From: Flavobacterium sp. WV_118_3
Lineage (GTDB): Bacteria > Bacteroidota > Bacteroidia > Flavobacteriales > Flavobacteriaceae
NCBI RefSeq assembly: GCF_039778605.1
Contig: NZ_CP156060.1
Span: 2,604,001 to 2,668,000, forward strand
Direction of reading: 5' to 3'
DNA: 64,000 bases
Shown: one piece after another, positions 39,347 through 47,561 of the stretch
Layout of the letters: each line of letters opens with the position of its first letter
Position numbering within the stretch: position 1 is the stretch's first letter
The notes under the pieces: model-generated
The model's input: only the letters and a program-made list of their open reading frames with translations
What the model was told of the DNA's origin: nothing
Database searches by the model: none
Program-made: the position numbers and the translations under genes

Positions 39347-40195
39347 TTAACGATCTCTAAAATTAATCATCTTTTGAATATGATCATATAAAACCGGGAA
39401 ATGGTTTCGGAATGTTTCCGGGGTTTCAAAAAAATGTTCCAGCAATACGGCCAGAAATTCATACCGGTTTTCAAATGCGTATTCCCTAAAATACCCCGAT
39501 TCCCGGAGTTGCTCACTATACTCCGGATTTTTTAATTCCTGTAAGATTTTTGCAAACATTTTTTCAAAAAGTATGGCACTCACATGATTGCTTTTAGCAC
39601 ACTGAAAATGCAGCGCATGGGTAAATTCATGCAATCCCAGATTACGGTTGTCGTGCGCATCCTGATAACCGGCGACAAAATCTTCCCAGGAAAAAGCGAT
39701 TGTTTTTAATGCCGGGTTAAATTCTCCAATATGATACGCCTGAGTGGCTGCCGAATAGTATTTTGACGGAAAGACGACAATCTTCGTAAAAACAGTATAC
39801 AGGTAGTTGCGCATGCCAAAAGTGAGCATCACCGACGTCGCCGCTATCAATATTTTCACTTCATCGGTGATTGGTTGCCCTTGTTGACCGATAAATTGGT
39901 ATTTTGAGATAAAACATTTTACCCGATGTTCAAAGTAAGCCTGATATTTGGGTGACAATTGCTGATAAAACGGAAATTGCGTTTGCAAAACATACAATTG
40001 TGCATCGGTTAATTGCTGTGGAAAAAGATAAAAATGGACGTAAAATGGCTTTTTAAAAAAATACGCATAAAACAGTTCGGCCAATCGGATACCATACGCC
40101 AACAAGATCATCAGTACAATCGCCATGGCACTCCACATCACTATCAAATCATCTTCCTCCGCGGAGGCCGCAACCAAAAAATAAAGCGCTTTCAT
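39347..40195 (-). CDS. MtfA-like zinc peptidase (M90)
   Basis: A 282-residue protein with an N-terminal membrane helix (~19-40) and a metallopeptidase domain carrying HEFTH (residues 189-193) and a downstream Glu-rich helix (EFLAVLLEHFFETPE) with the likely third ligand. It resembles the M90/MtfA family, in E. coli a partner of the Mlc repressor. The membrane anchor is an addition relative to E. coli MtfA. It is monocistronic; substrate unknown. Confidence 0.85.
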   Translation of the reverse strand: MKALYFLVAASAEEDDLIVMWSAMAIVLMILLAYGIRLAELFYAYFFKKPFYVHFYLFPQQLTDAQLYVLQTQFPFYQQLSPKYQAYFEHRVKCFISKYQFIGQQGQPITDEVKILIAATSVMLTFGMRNYLYTVFTKIVVFPSKYYSAATQAYHIGEFNPALKTIAFSWEDFVAGYQDAHDNRNLGLHEFTHALHFQCAKSNHVSAILFEKMFAKILQELKNPEYSEQLRESGYFREYAFENRYEFLAVLLEHFFETPETFRNHFPVLYDHIQKMINFRDR

Positions 40196-40385
40196 AGCAA
40201 TGGGATCAAGAAATTTAAAAAGGCGTTTTTACTGATTCTTACAAAGAAATGATTTTTATTTGTTTCTATCAAACGTTATTGTTTCTCTTTGTATTCCCTG
40301 TTTTCCCGAAAATTGATTTTGATTTTGTGTCCGATTTAAAAAGACGGTTGCTTTGTAGTAGTTTCCACCTTTACAATAGTTCCAT

Positions 40386-41384
40386 TTACAAGCAATCACA
40401 AGATTGTTTTAGATAAGTGCTTTTTGCTATTGCGTTTGACCCTGAAGCTACTTTAAGTACTAATTTATGCCAACTTGTAAGATCATTATTGGCTTTATAC
40501 AACGAAATTTCCAGCTCATTTTCGTGTAAGAACTCTAAAAATGCATTTTGGTAATTTCTTACAGGAAAACTCTTATTTTCTATTTTTTTATACTTCTTTT
40601 CTAAACTTTGTCTAAAGTTTTTTCTCTTACCATTATTCGAATAAATTTCTCTTAGTTTTTCTAATGTCTGAAGATTATCGGCCGATATTGCATATACGCC
40701 AATAGTCGAAACGAGTAAATGAACGGGCAGTGATGGATCGCGGTTCCCTTTGTTTCTGATAAAATTATGTCCGGAATAGAATTTATCCAACATAAAGAGA
40801 TCGGTAGCCGAAAACATTGCATAATAGCTTTTCAGATGACAATGTATCCCTCCAAATAATAAGGGACATTTCGAATAGTTGACATGATTACTTCCTGTAT
40901 TTTTTTCGGGCACTTCCGATACGACAAGACTTTTCTTTTCATTTACAGACAAATTAAAACCTTGTTCCTTTACACCATCCAGTACTTGAGGCATTTTCAA
41001 ATATCGGATAGCTTTTTTAAATTTAACACTCTTAAACAAGTCATTAAGTTTCTTACAATGCAACTCTTTATTTAGCCGTTTCTGATCCGGAATTACACGC
41101 TTTACACAATGGTTTGAATGTGCATCAGTAAATAATTCAATTGAAGCACTGCTTTTGAAACAGCATGACATGTAAGCACTATCTTTTCGGAGCATTTTTG
41201 ACAAGTTCTCTCCGGTATACCTTTCCTTAGAAGCCGTTGAAAATTTCTTTTCTTCAAACCATTCTCCCGGAATCGCTTCCTTTACTTTTATTTTTTTTGT
41301 ACGGCTCACAACTTTCTCTTTCAGCTCGTAACCTATAAATATTATCAGAATGACAACAATCCATACTTTTAAAACTGCTTTCAT
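40386..41384 (-). CDS. Orphan membrane-anchored protein, unknown
   Basis: A 332-residue basic protein with one N-terminal hydrophobic helix (residues 5-20) and otherwise no recognised domain. It holds scattered Cys/His (CCFKS, SNHC, CPLLFGGIHCHLK, SCDCL) that could bind metal or form disulfides if periplasmic. It is an intact frame in a more AT-rich stretch than its neighbours, alone between the M90 peptidase and the serine hydrolases. I cannot name a family. Confidence 0.65.
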   Translation of the reverse strand: MKAVLKVWIVVILIIFIGYELKEKVVSRTKKIKVKEAIPGEWFEEKKFSTASKERYTGENLSKMLRKDSAYMSCCFKSSASIELFTDAHSNHCVKRVIPDQKRLNKELHCKKLNDLFKSVKFKKAIRYLKMPQVLDGVKEQGFNLSVNEKKSLVVSEVPEKNTGSNHVNYSKCPLLFGGIHCHLKSYYAMFSATDLFMLDKFYSGHNFIRNKGNRDPSLPVHLLVSTIGVYAISADNLQTLEKLREIYSNNGKRKNFRQSLEKKYKKIENKSFPVRNYQNAFLEFLHENELEISLYKANNDLTSWHKLVLKVASGSNAIAKSTYLKQSCDCL

Positions 41385-41732
41385 AATCCACTATCAATTA
41401 GGCCATAAACCAATATTACCTAATAAAAAATGGAATCAATACTGAATAAACTGTTGTTAAGTTATTTTGAACTAAAAGTTCGTTCAAGCTGACAGAAAAC
41501 AAGCAGCCGATTATTCGCAACTACAGCACATATAAAATATAAAAAAGGACAAGCCAATTGAAACAAGAGATTAGAAAGTATATCAATTATTATAATAACG
41601 ATAGGATTAAACTTAATTTAAATGGAATGAGCCCGGTTAAATACCGGGCTCATTATTGTCAAATTTAATTATAAATCTGACTAACTTTTTGGGGGCACTC
41701 TAAATGGTTTGCTCTTTTTATACTGGAAATAC
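41385..41732. other. Intergenic stretch with one strong hairpin
   Basis: No gene seen. AT-rich sequence holding the leader of the orphan gene and a 12-bp hairpin at 41626-41654. Confidence 0.6.
41626..41654 (-). terminator. Hairpin downstream of the first serine hydrolase
   Basis: A perfect 12-bp stem (AATGAGCCCGGT / ACCGGGCTCATT) with a 5-nt loop. T-runs are poor on both strands, but its position about 80 bases after the serine hydrolase stop fits a terminator. Confidence 0.65.
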
Positions 41733-43274
41733 TTACTTTTTATCGGCAACCCGCTCAAATAGTACCGGTTTTTCGTTACCATCCAGAAGCAGTTCTATTC
41801 CATGAATTTTACCGTCTACATCGGACGTAAAATTAAACATCAAATTACTTTGCCCGGTATCCACTTTTCCTTTTTTATCGACAGCTCTTGGATCAAAAAC
41901 ATCATAATGAAAATGTTTCAGTATTATTTTACCCTCTTGTAATTTTGTATATAAACCCTTATTTTCAATGGTTATTTTGATGGTTCCATAGGCCGGGTTT
42001 GCATAAGAGCCAACATACTCTTTTAAAGGATGGGATGGTTTTGTATTTGGGACGGGCATCTTTTTAGTTTCCTTTTTTACCTGAAACGCTTTTTCTGCCG
42101 CAGCAGCTTTTACTTCGCCATTCCAGTCTTCCGGTTTTAAATTGAGCATTCTATCGGCAATAGAATTACAAACTATCATCGGAACTTTCGATACATTTTG
42201 ATTTGTCAGGACAACGATCCCTAACTTATCCGAAGGAAAAAAGGCAACATTCGCCGAAAACCCGTTAATATTTCCGCCATGTTCTACTAGGTAGTGTCCT
42301 CTATAGGAACCGATCATCCAACCCAAACCATAATTGGCTAAAAAAATATCGCTATGCTTATCCGGCAGATCAGCACTCATAACCATTTGAGAACTCATCG
42401 CTTCGGTGATGTAGTTTTTGGGTAAGATTTCTTTTCCTTTAAAAGACCCGTCGTTAATCCAAACCTTTAACCAGTTGGCCATGTCGTTTACACTACTGTT
42501 GATACTTCCCGCAGGTCCCATCCCGTTAATGTTGTAATAGTCAACCTTTTTAATCGCATTTTCTTTCGATACCGTATAAGGCAAAGCGGCATCACTATCG
42601 TTCTGAAACGTGATAATATCGGTGTTCGAACGCGTCATTTCCAAAGGAATAAAAAACTTTTCCTTTATATTATCTTCCCAGGTTTTACCACTAAATCGCT
42701 CTACAATCATCCCTTGTGCGAGGTACATAAAATTATTATAGAACCATTTCTCGCGTACGGCTGCTGTAGGCTTCATATACTTTACACGGGCAATAATACT
42801 ATCTCTGTCTTTGGAATTAAATAGAAACCACGACGAATCGTATCGGGACAACCCCGATCGATGCGCCATCAGATCTCTCAGTATAATCTGACTGTTCATT
42901 GCATCATTATAAAATCGCAACTGTGGTAACAAGTCAACGGCTTTATCTTCAAAGGTCAGTTTACCTTCTTTTTTCAGCAATCCCAATAAGGAAGCCGTAA
43001 AAGCCTTGGAGCTTGAACCTATTGCAAAAAGGGTATTGGTTGTAACCGGTTTTTTGTTTTCGACATCGCGATAGCCAAATCCTTTGCTGTAAATCACTTG
43101 ATCACCTTTTACAACCGCTACTGCAAAACCGGCAATATGCTGGTCGTTTAAAACGCTTGTCAGTACGGAATCGATTTGTAAAAATGGATCATTAGTGTGT
43201 CTTGTTTTTGAGATTTGTGCCACTACAGGGACTGAAAGTAGCAAGCAAAAAAGAGCGGCTAACGAAAACTTCAT
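41733..43274 (-). CDS. Exported serine hydrolase, beta-lactamase/AmpC-like fold
   Basis: A 513-residue protein with a signal peptide (1-19). The serine beta-lactamase/D-Ala-carboxypeptidase fold motifs are visible: SSSK (SxxK), YNN (YxN) and HGG (third motif, near VEHGGNING). A separate C-terminal domain (~400-513) resembles DUF3471. Such proteins act as esterases, peptidases or peptidoglycan-related hydrolases; resistance activity should not be assumed. It is followed in the same direction by no close gene and preceded by a second, shorter paralogous hydrolase. Confidence 0.88.
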   Translation of the reverse strand: MKFSLAALFCLLLSVPVVAQISKTRHTNDPFLQIDSVLTSVLNDQHIAGFAVAVVKGDQVIYSKGFGYRDVENKKPVTTNTLFAIGSSSKAFTASLLGLLKKEGKLTFEDKAVDLLPQLRFYNDAMNSQIILRDLMAHRSGLSRYDSSWFLFNSKDRDSIIARVKYMKPTAAVREKWFYNNFMYLAQGMIVERFSGKTWEDNIKEKFFIPLEMTRSNTDIITFQNDSDAALPYTVSKENAIKKVDYYNINGMGPAGSINSSVNDMANWLKVWINDGSFKGKEILPKNYITEAMSSQMVMSADLPDKHSDIFLANYGLGWMIGSYRGHYLVEHGGNINGFSANVAFFPSDKLGIVVLTNQNVSKVPMIVCNSIADRMLNLKPEDWNGEVKAAAAEKAFQVKKETKKMPVPNTKPSHPLKEYVGSYANPAYGTIKITIENKGLYTKLQEGKIILKHFHYDVFDPRAVDKKGKVDTGQSNLMFNFTSDVDGKIHGIELLLDGNEKPVLFERVADKK

Positions 43275-43471
43275 AAGGCTTTATGTTTTCCCAAAGCTAC
43301 ACTTTTTTCTGTTCTGAAAAAACTATCGACCAATGAATTACCGGGTGAATCCACTTCCTAAATCCGGGCAGTATCGTGATTGATCTGCGAATTTACCGTT
43401 GCTTTTACCGCACAAAAAGGCAACGCCTCTAATAATGAAATACTGGAAAATATAGGCTTGTGTTTGGGGTA

Positions 43472-44785
43472 CTATTTTTCTTTTCGTTTAACCACCTGCA
43501 CACCGGCATTCGTTATTAAAAGCGAATGAACTCTTCCTTTCTTATCAGCGATAAATTCAATGGTTCTATCCGGGTTATCTGCCCGAAAGAATTTTTTATC
43601 CGATTCAGGTAAAAGCTGTATTTCTTCATCATTATAACAGAGTTTTCCGTTTATTTTCAGGATGTTTATGTTCTCATACTTTCCAACATAATCGTCGTAG
43701 AGTTGGGTATTTGTCGGAACTTGTACATGATGATAGGGCAGCGTCACAGGTTTCCCGAATACGATCCCCGCAAGAGCTGGAGCGATTAAATAAGAGGGCG
43801 ATTGATTATTGGATAAGACCACGATAAACAAATTGTCCTGGCTAAACCAATTGAAGGAGGTCATGACCCCGAAAAACCCACCATCGTGGGCAATCAGCTG
43901 ATGTCCCTGGTTATAGGGAGGATTGATGATCAGCCCATAACCAAAATGCTGGTCGTTATAGGGCGTAAACATTTTCGTTTTGCTCGCTTCCGAAATGAGC
44001 TTCCTTCCCTGGAATAGAGCCTTGTTCCAACGATACAGATCTTCAACCGTGGAATAGATCCCGTCATGCCCGATATTAACTTCCCAGTTGATATACGGAT
44101 TGTTGACATAGCCTTGTGCAGTACGGCAATAAAAGCTTGCTTTTTGGGGAATGATCGCGTCATTTGTAGTTACGCCCGAGTTGCGCATGTCTGCTACAGA
44201 AAACAGATGCTTTTGCAAATAATCGGCATATTTTTCACCAGAAACCTGCTCTATGATCCGGGCCAGTAAGAAATATCCAATATTGCTATAGCTACATGCC
44301 GTTCCTGGGGAGAAGAGATACGGTTTTTTTTCAATCGCTGCCAATACCGAGTCATTGGAAAGCTGGGTCGATTTTAGGTACAATTCATCGAAATCCGCAT
44401 CCAACCCCGAAGTATGCGCCAATAGCATATGAATAGTCACAGTGTCACCTTTCGGGAAACCGGAGAAAAAGGTATTCAGTCTGGAATCGAGTGACAGTTT
44501 CCCGCTTTCAACCAACTGTAGGATCGCGACTGCAGTAAACTGCTTACTTACGGAAGCCAGTCCGAATTTTGTGTCCGGGGTATTCCGGATCTTCCAATCG
44601 TAATTGGCCAACCCATAGGCTTGTTGTAACAGGATGGTATCTTTGTTAGCTACCAATACAGCACCTGAGAAGCCGTTGACATCTGTCTGCGCCTGAAGAT
44701 AGGCCGCCAGCCTAGAAGGTATATCGGATTGACTATAGCCCGGTAAGGCAAGCAGTATACTGAACAAAAAAATAAGTTGTTTCAT
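43472..44785 (-). CDS. Exported serine hydrolase, beta-lactamase fold
   Basis: A 437-residue protein with a signal peptide (1-18) and the motifs SVSK (SxxK), YSN (YxN) and HDGG. A short C-terminal beta domain follows. It is a distant paralog of the neighbour at 41733-43274. It begins 30 bases after the MarR-family gene ends, so it is probably cotranscribed with and controlled by that regulator. Substrate unknown. Confidence 0.88.
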   Translation of the reverse strand: MKQLIFLFSILLALPGYSQSDIPSRLAAYLQAQTDVNGFSGAVLVANKDTILLQQAYGLANYDWKIRNTPDTKFGLASVSKQFTAVAILQLVESGKLSLDSRLNTFFSGFPKGDTVTIHMLLAHTSGLDADFDELYLKSTQLSNDSVLAAIEKKPYLFSPGTACSYSNIGYFLLARIIEQVSGEKYADYLQKHLFSVADMRNSGVTTNDAIIPQKASFYCRTAQGYVNNPYINWEVNIGHDGIYSTVEDLYRWNKALFQGRKLISEASKTKMFTPYNDQHFGYGLIINPPYNQGHQLIAHDGGFFGVMTSFNWFSQDNLFIVVLSNNQSPSYLIAPALAGIVFGKPVTLPYHHVQVPTNTQLYDDYVGKYENINILKINGKLCYNDEEIQLLPESDKKFFRADNPDRTIEFIADKKGRVHSLLITNAGVQVVKRKEK

Positions 44786-44815
44786 CGGTTCTGTTTTTTG
44801 GTGCTATTTCTGTAG

Positions 44816-45256
44816 CTAATTTCTGTTACAATTGGAAATAATCTTTTGGAGCAGGGTGTTTAGTTGTTCGATCTCTCCGTCAGTTAAGCCTTCCAAAGCA
44901 GTCTGCCGACTAGTTGTGATGACGGGTTCGAGTTCGTGAATTATTTCCTTACCCTTAGTCGTCAGGCTAAGCTGAAACTGTCTTCGATCCGTTTTTTTGA
45001 ACGTTCGTTCCAGGTAACCATTCTTCACCATCAGCTCAATCATCCGTGTTAATGAAGCCACGTCTTTAAAAACAAGCGCCGCCATCTCCTTTTGTGATAA
45101 TTCCGGCTCTCGCGCAAGCAGGAACAATACCATCGCTTGATCCAAGGTGATATCATCAGCCAGTTTATGAATATTTTTCTGGCCGAATTTCCGGTATTCT
45201 TTAATGGCTCGTTCTATGGAGTAGAAAATCGTTTGTGTAGGAGTTGTAAATTTCAT
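44816..45256 (-). CDS. MarR-family transcriptional regulator
   Basis: A 146-residue winged-helix protein with the MarR DNA-binding core (LSQKEMAALVFKDVASLTRM, then ERTFKKTDRRQFQLSLTTKG). MarR dimers bind palindromes and release on binding phenolic or other ligands. It precedes a serine hydrolase in the same direction. Two palindromes overlap the -7-like box just upstream (45265-45294), pointing to autoregulation. Confidence 0.92.
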   Translation of the reverse strand: MKFTTPTQTIFYSIERAIKEYRKFGQKNIHKLADDITLDQAMVLFLLAREPELSQKEMAALVFKDVASLTRMIELMVKNGYLERTFKKTDRRQFQLSLTTKGKEIIHELEPVITTSRQTALEGLTDGEIEQLNTLLQKIISNCNRN

Positions 45257-45264
45257 ACTTATTC

Positions 45265-45294
45265 ATTTGATGCAAATATAATTGATGTATCAAT
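45265..45294 (-). promoter_or_regulatory. Putative MarR operators over the promoter
   Basis: Two inverted repeats: ATTTGATGCAAAT (45265-45277, 5-3-5) and ATTGATGTATCAAT (45281-45294, 6-2-6). The minus-strand -7-like box TATATTTG (complement of 45273-45280) lies between and overlaps them. The half-sites share TTGATG. This is the expected layout of an autorepressed marR-type promoter. Confidence 0.55.
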
Positions 45295-45340
45295 AAAAAT
45301 AGAAATATTTCGAGAATTTATATTTCAGCCATTTATACTA

Positions 45341-45377
45341 TAAAAAAAGGAGACAACTAAACAATAGTTGTCTCCTT
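45341..45377 (-). terminator. Strong orphan terminator
   Basis: A perfect 13-bp stem (AAGGAGACAACTA / TAGTTGTCTCCTT) with a 5-nt loop, followed on the minus strand by seven T. No gene ends nearby: the next minus-strand stop is about 570 bases upstream at 45947. An unrecognised small RNA or decayed gene probably ends here. Confidence 0.85.
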
Positions 45378-45946
45378 AAGTGAACTCGAAGGTACAAATC
45401 TCGAACCAATTGTTCGAAGATTTAAAGCTTCTAAGCGATCTCTTAGCTGCGTAGTCAATATTATCTCGGCATATACAAAACATAATATCTATAAGGTCGC
45501 TAATTTTATATTGACGAAGATAAAACTGTAAGAACTTTTAATCGATAATGCTATTTCGATACGCATACAACTGTCGAATTTGGAGTTTTTTTTCAATATG
45601 ATCTTGTTGAACATCATCAATTACATTTAAATCTTTTATTTACGAATTGTCAACAATAAATTAGGCGTATTATAGGATCTATATATTACAGATTAAACAA
45701 AGAAGCCTGAGGAAGCCTATTAGGCGACATTAGATGTGTTTTATTACATGACACTCTTATATTGTTTTAAATCACGACAAACAAATATACTGAAAATGCT
45801 AGGCTGAAAAATTAACTAAATTATTAGCGAATTTGATTTTTTCCAATTTCAGTATCTCAGTTGACATTGATAAAATTTGACATATACTTTATTGAAATAA
45901 CCGATATAGCAATCGTGTGTTAAAATACCCTATTGGTAATTTAATT

Positions 45947-46789
45947 TTATAAACCCAATTCTATTGATTTAATATCAAAAAGATTTATTTGTCCAATTTT
46001 ACCCTCATGAATTACTATAGTAAGTTTAGCTGGGTATTTAAATTTCATTTCACTTAATTTAAATGTCCAAAGCATTATTTTTAACAACTCTTCATCATTT
46101 ATGTTCTTATGCTCTTTAATTCTCGTAATTCCAGAGCCAAAAACTGGAACAGATACTGTTCTCTGAGCATAAACACGATTTACTCTATCCCAAAAATTTA
46201 TTAAAAACTCTATATACTCAGGCATTGTAAGGGTTGCTTTATTATGTTCATCAAACTTAGAAAATGCTGTTAGAATGAAATCGTCATATACAAAGATTGT
46301 ACTTAATTTGAATTTGACTGATTTACCACCATATCTTCTGTCAGCTTGATTATTTATTATATTTAGCTGATCTGAATTATCTATTATAAAACTATCAAGT
46401 TCTGCAATGTTGTTATTAAAGAATTTATTTATATAAATACCATTCAGCGAACTATTTGAAATAATTTTATCATCAACTATAGTATCAAAATATTCATTAA
46501 ATGGTATCACCTTTAATCCTTGTTCAGAAAATAAGTCACCACATTTAATATTTACTTTACTGCCATCTACATCTACTTCTATATTTGTTAGCCGATTTGC
46601 CCACCACCAAATTGCTAAATAAATTAGAATTAATATACTGAATGTGATATATCCAAATAACTTTAAATAATCTTTGTATCCATCAGGTACAACATTAAAA
46701 AGTAAGACAAATGATAATATACCTGAAATAACAGAGAAGAAAATCCAAAATTTACTCCTAACTCCTTTGTCTAAAAAATTAACTTTCAT
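45947..46789 (-). CDS. thsA: Type II Thoeris ThsA-like effector (2 TM + Macro)
   Basis: A 280-residue protein with two N-terminal membrane helices (~14-34 and ~43-64) and a cytosolic Macro-type domain (~78-280). Visible segments are IKCGDLFSEQGLKVIPFNEY near residue 81, SLNGIYINKFF and VPVFGSGIT (214-222). This matches the ThsA of type II Thoeris, whose Macro domain is reported to bind a histidine-ADP-ribose signal and whose membrane helices then damage the cell envelope to stop phage. It lies 12 bases downstream of a ThsB-like TIR gene. The assignment is by recognition, without a search. Confidence 0.83.
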   Translation of the reverse strand: MKVNFLDKGVRSKFWIFFSVISGILSFVLLFNVVPDGYKDYLKLFGYITFSILILIYLAIWWWANRLTNIEVDVDGSKVNIKCGDLFSEQGLKVIPFNEYFDTIVDDKIISNSSLNGIYINKFFNNNIAELDSFIIDNSDQLNIINNQADRRYGGKSVKFKLSTIFVYDDFILTAFSKFDEHNKATLTMPEYIEFLINFWDRVNRVYAQRTVSVPVFGSGITRIKEHKNINDEELLKIMLWTFKLSEMKFKYPAKLTIVIHEGKIGQINLFDIKSIELGL

Positions 46790-46801
46790 CTTTGGATAAG
46801 A

Positions 46802-47362
46802 TTAATAAAAATAATTTCCAGATTCTATATTAGATCCATCTCTAAAATCTGAATCCTCTAAAGCTTTTTTAATAGTTTCTTTGTTCATTGGAACGTGAAG
46901 AACTGATACATTTTGCATTGAATCCCTAAAAACGGGTAACTTGTTCCATAAGTTTATTACAGTATTATTTAATTTTTTTTTATCATTTGTTAGAATTTCA
47001 TCTCTAGTTTTTAAATCAGGATATATTACAATTATCGGAAGATTTAGTGTATTTATACCGTAATCAATCTCCTCTCTTAAAGCCTTTGAATTTAACGTGT
47101 TTTCGCTTAAAAATAAAATAATGTTTTGAGAATTTCTTAATCTTTGTCTAAGTCTTGGTTTAAGAGTATTTTCCCAATCACTACTATCTCTAACATTATA
47201 AGTTGTATCATGTGCATTATTAAATGGGAATGAATTATCAGCTCCTTTCCATGCTTTAAGCATGTTGTAATAACAAAAATCTTTAGCTGCATGTGCTCCT
47301 AAAGATGATTCATTGAATGGTTCACTTACATAAAATGCAGAATAATTGTAGCTTTTACTCAT
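46802..47362 (-). CDS. thsB: Thoeris ThsB-like TIR sensor (MTH538 type)
   Basis: A 186-residue TIR-like protein of the MTH538/DUF1863 type: HDTTYNVRDSSDWENTLKPR, then SQNIILFLSENTLNSKALRE and EIDYGINTLNLPIIVIYP. The Glu pair 97-98 (LREEI) holds the likely catalytic residue for NAD cleavage. In Thoeris, ThsB senses phage and makes a cyclic or modified ADP-ribose signal that activates ThsA, here directly downstream. The N-terminus is Tyr-rich and may be the sensing surface. Confidence 0.85.
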   Translation of the reverse strand: MSKSYNYSAFYVSEPFNESSLGAHAAKDFCYYNMLKAWKGADNSFPFNNAHDTTYNVRDSSDWENTLKPRLRQRLRNSQNIILFLSENTLNSKALREEIDYGINTLNLPIIVIYPDLKTRDEILTNDKKKLNNTVINLWNKLPVFRDSMQNVSVLHVPMNKETIKKALEDSDFRDGSNIESGNYFY

Positions 47363-47411
47363 ATTTTAATTTTCATTGGTTATTTAATTAAAAGTGTAGT
47401 TTGGAAACCAT

Positions 47412-47552
47412 TACCTATAACATTATTCGGCTTGCCTATATGGCGAATTTTTAATACTAAAGTTCAATTTAATTACTTACTTGAACCTTGAACAAATGTT
47501 TCACAGAAGGACTTCACCCGCCATATTTGCCAAACTGATCTTAGCGGTTCCG
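47412..47552. repeat. Imperfect long inverted repeat, attC-like in shape
   Basis: Between the two TIR genes. Inner arms ATATGGCG (47438-47445) and CGCCATAT (47519-47526), with weaker pairing around them (GGCTTGCC against TTGCCAAAC) and a second small repeat, GTTCAA / TTGAAC, in the spacer. Overall length about 140 bases. It resembles intergenic repeats I recall near accessory genes in Bacteroidota and, in shape, integron attC sites; neither is verified. Confidence 0.5.
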
Positions 47553-47561
47553 GCTTTTTGT

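Larger units (their letters stand above)
45257..45946. other. Gene-free stretch at the left end of the island
   Basis: 690 bases with no convincing gene. It holds the MarR operators, an orphan minus-strand terminator at 45341-45377, three TCGAA pentamers spaced 13-15 bases (45386-45418), an open minus-strand frame of about 40 codons without ATG ending in the hairpin, and strongly AT-rich sequence up to the thsA-like gene. Confidence 0.6.

Noticed and set aside
41733..44785. Two beta-lactamase-fold proteins as antibiotic-resistance genes
   Set aside because: SxxK/YxN motifs are shared by many esterases and peptidases; C-terminal extra domains argue against a dedicated beta-lactamase.
45378..45480. 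Possible tRNA or tmRNA before the orphan terminator
   Set aside because: TTCGA motifs are present, but no acceptor stem, canonical T-arm or cloverleaf can be formed.
45357..45500. Minus-strand frame of about 40 codons ending in the orphan terminator
   Set aside because: No ATG, no recognisable product and no ribosome site; kept only as a finding about a possible transcript or relic.
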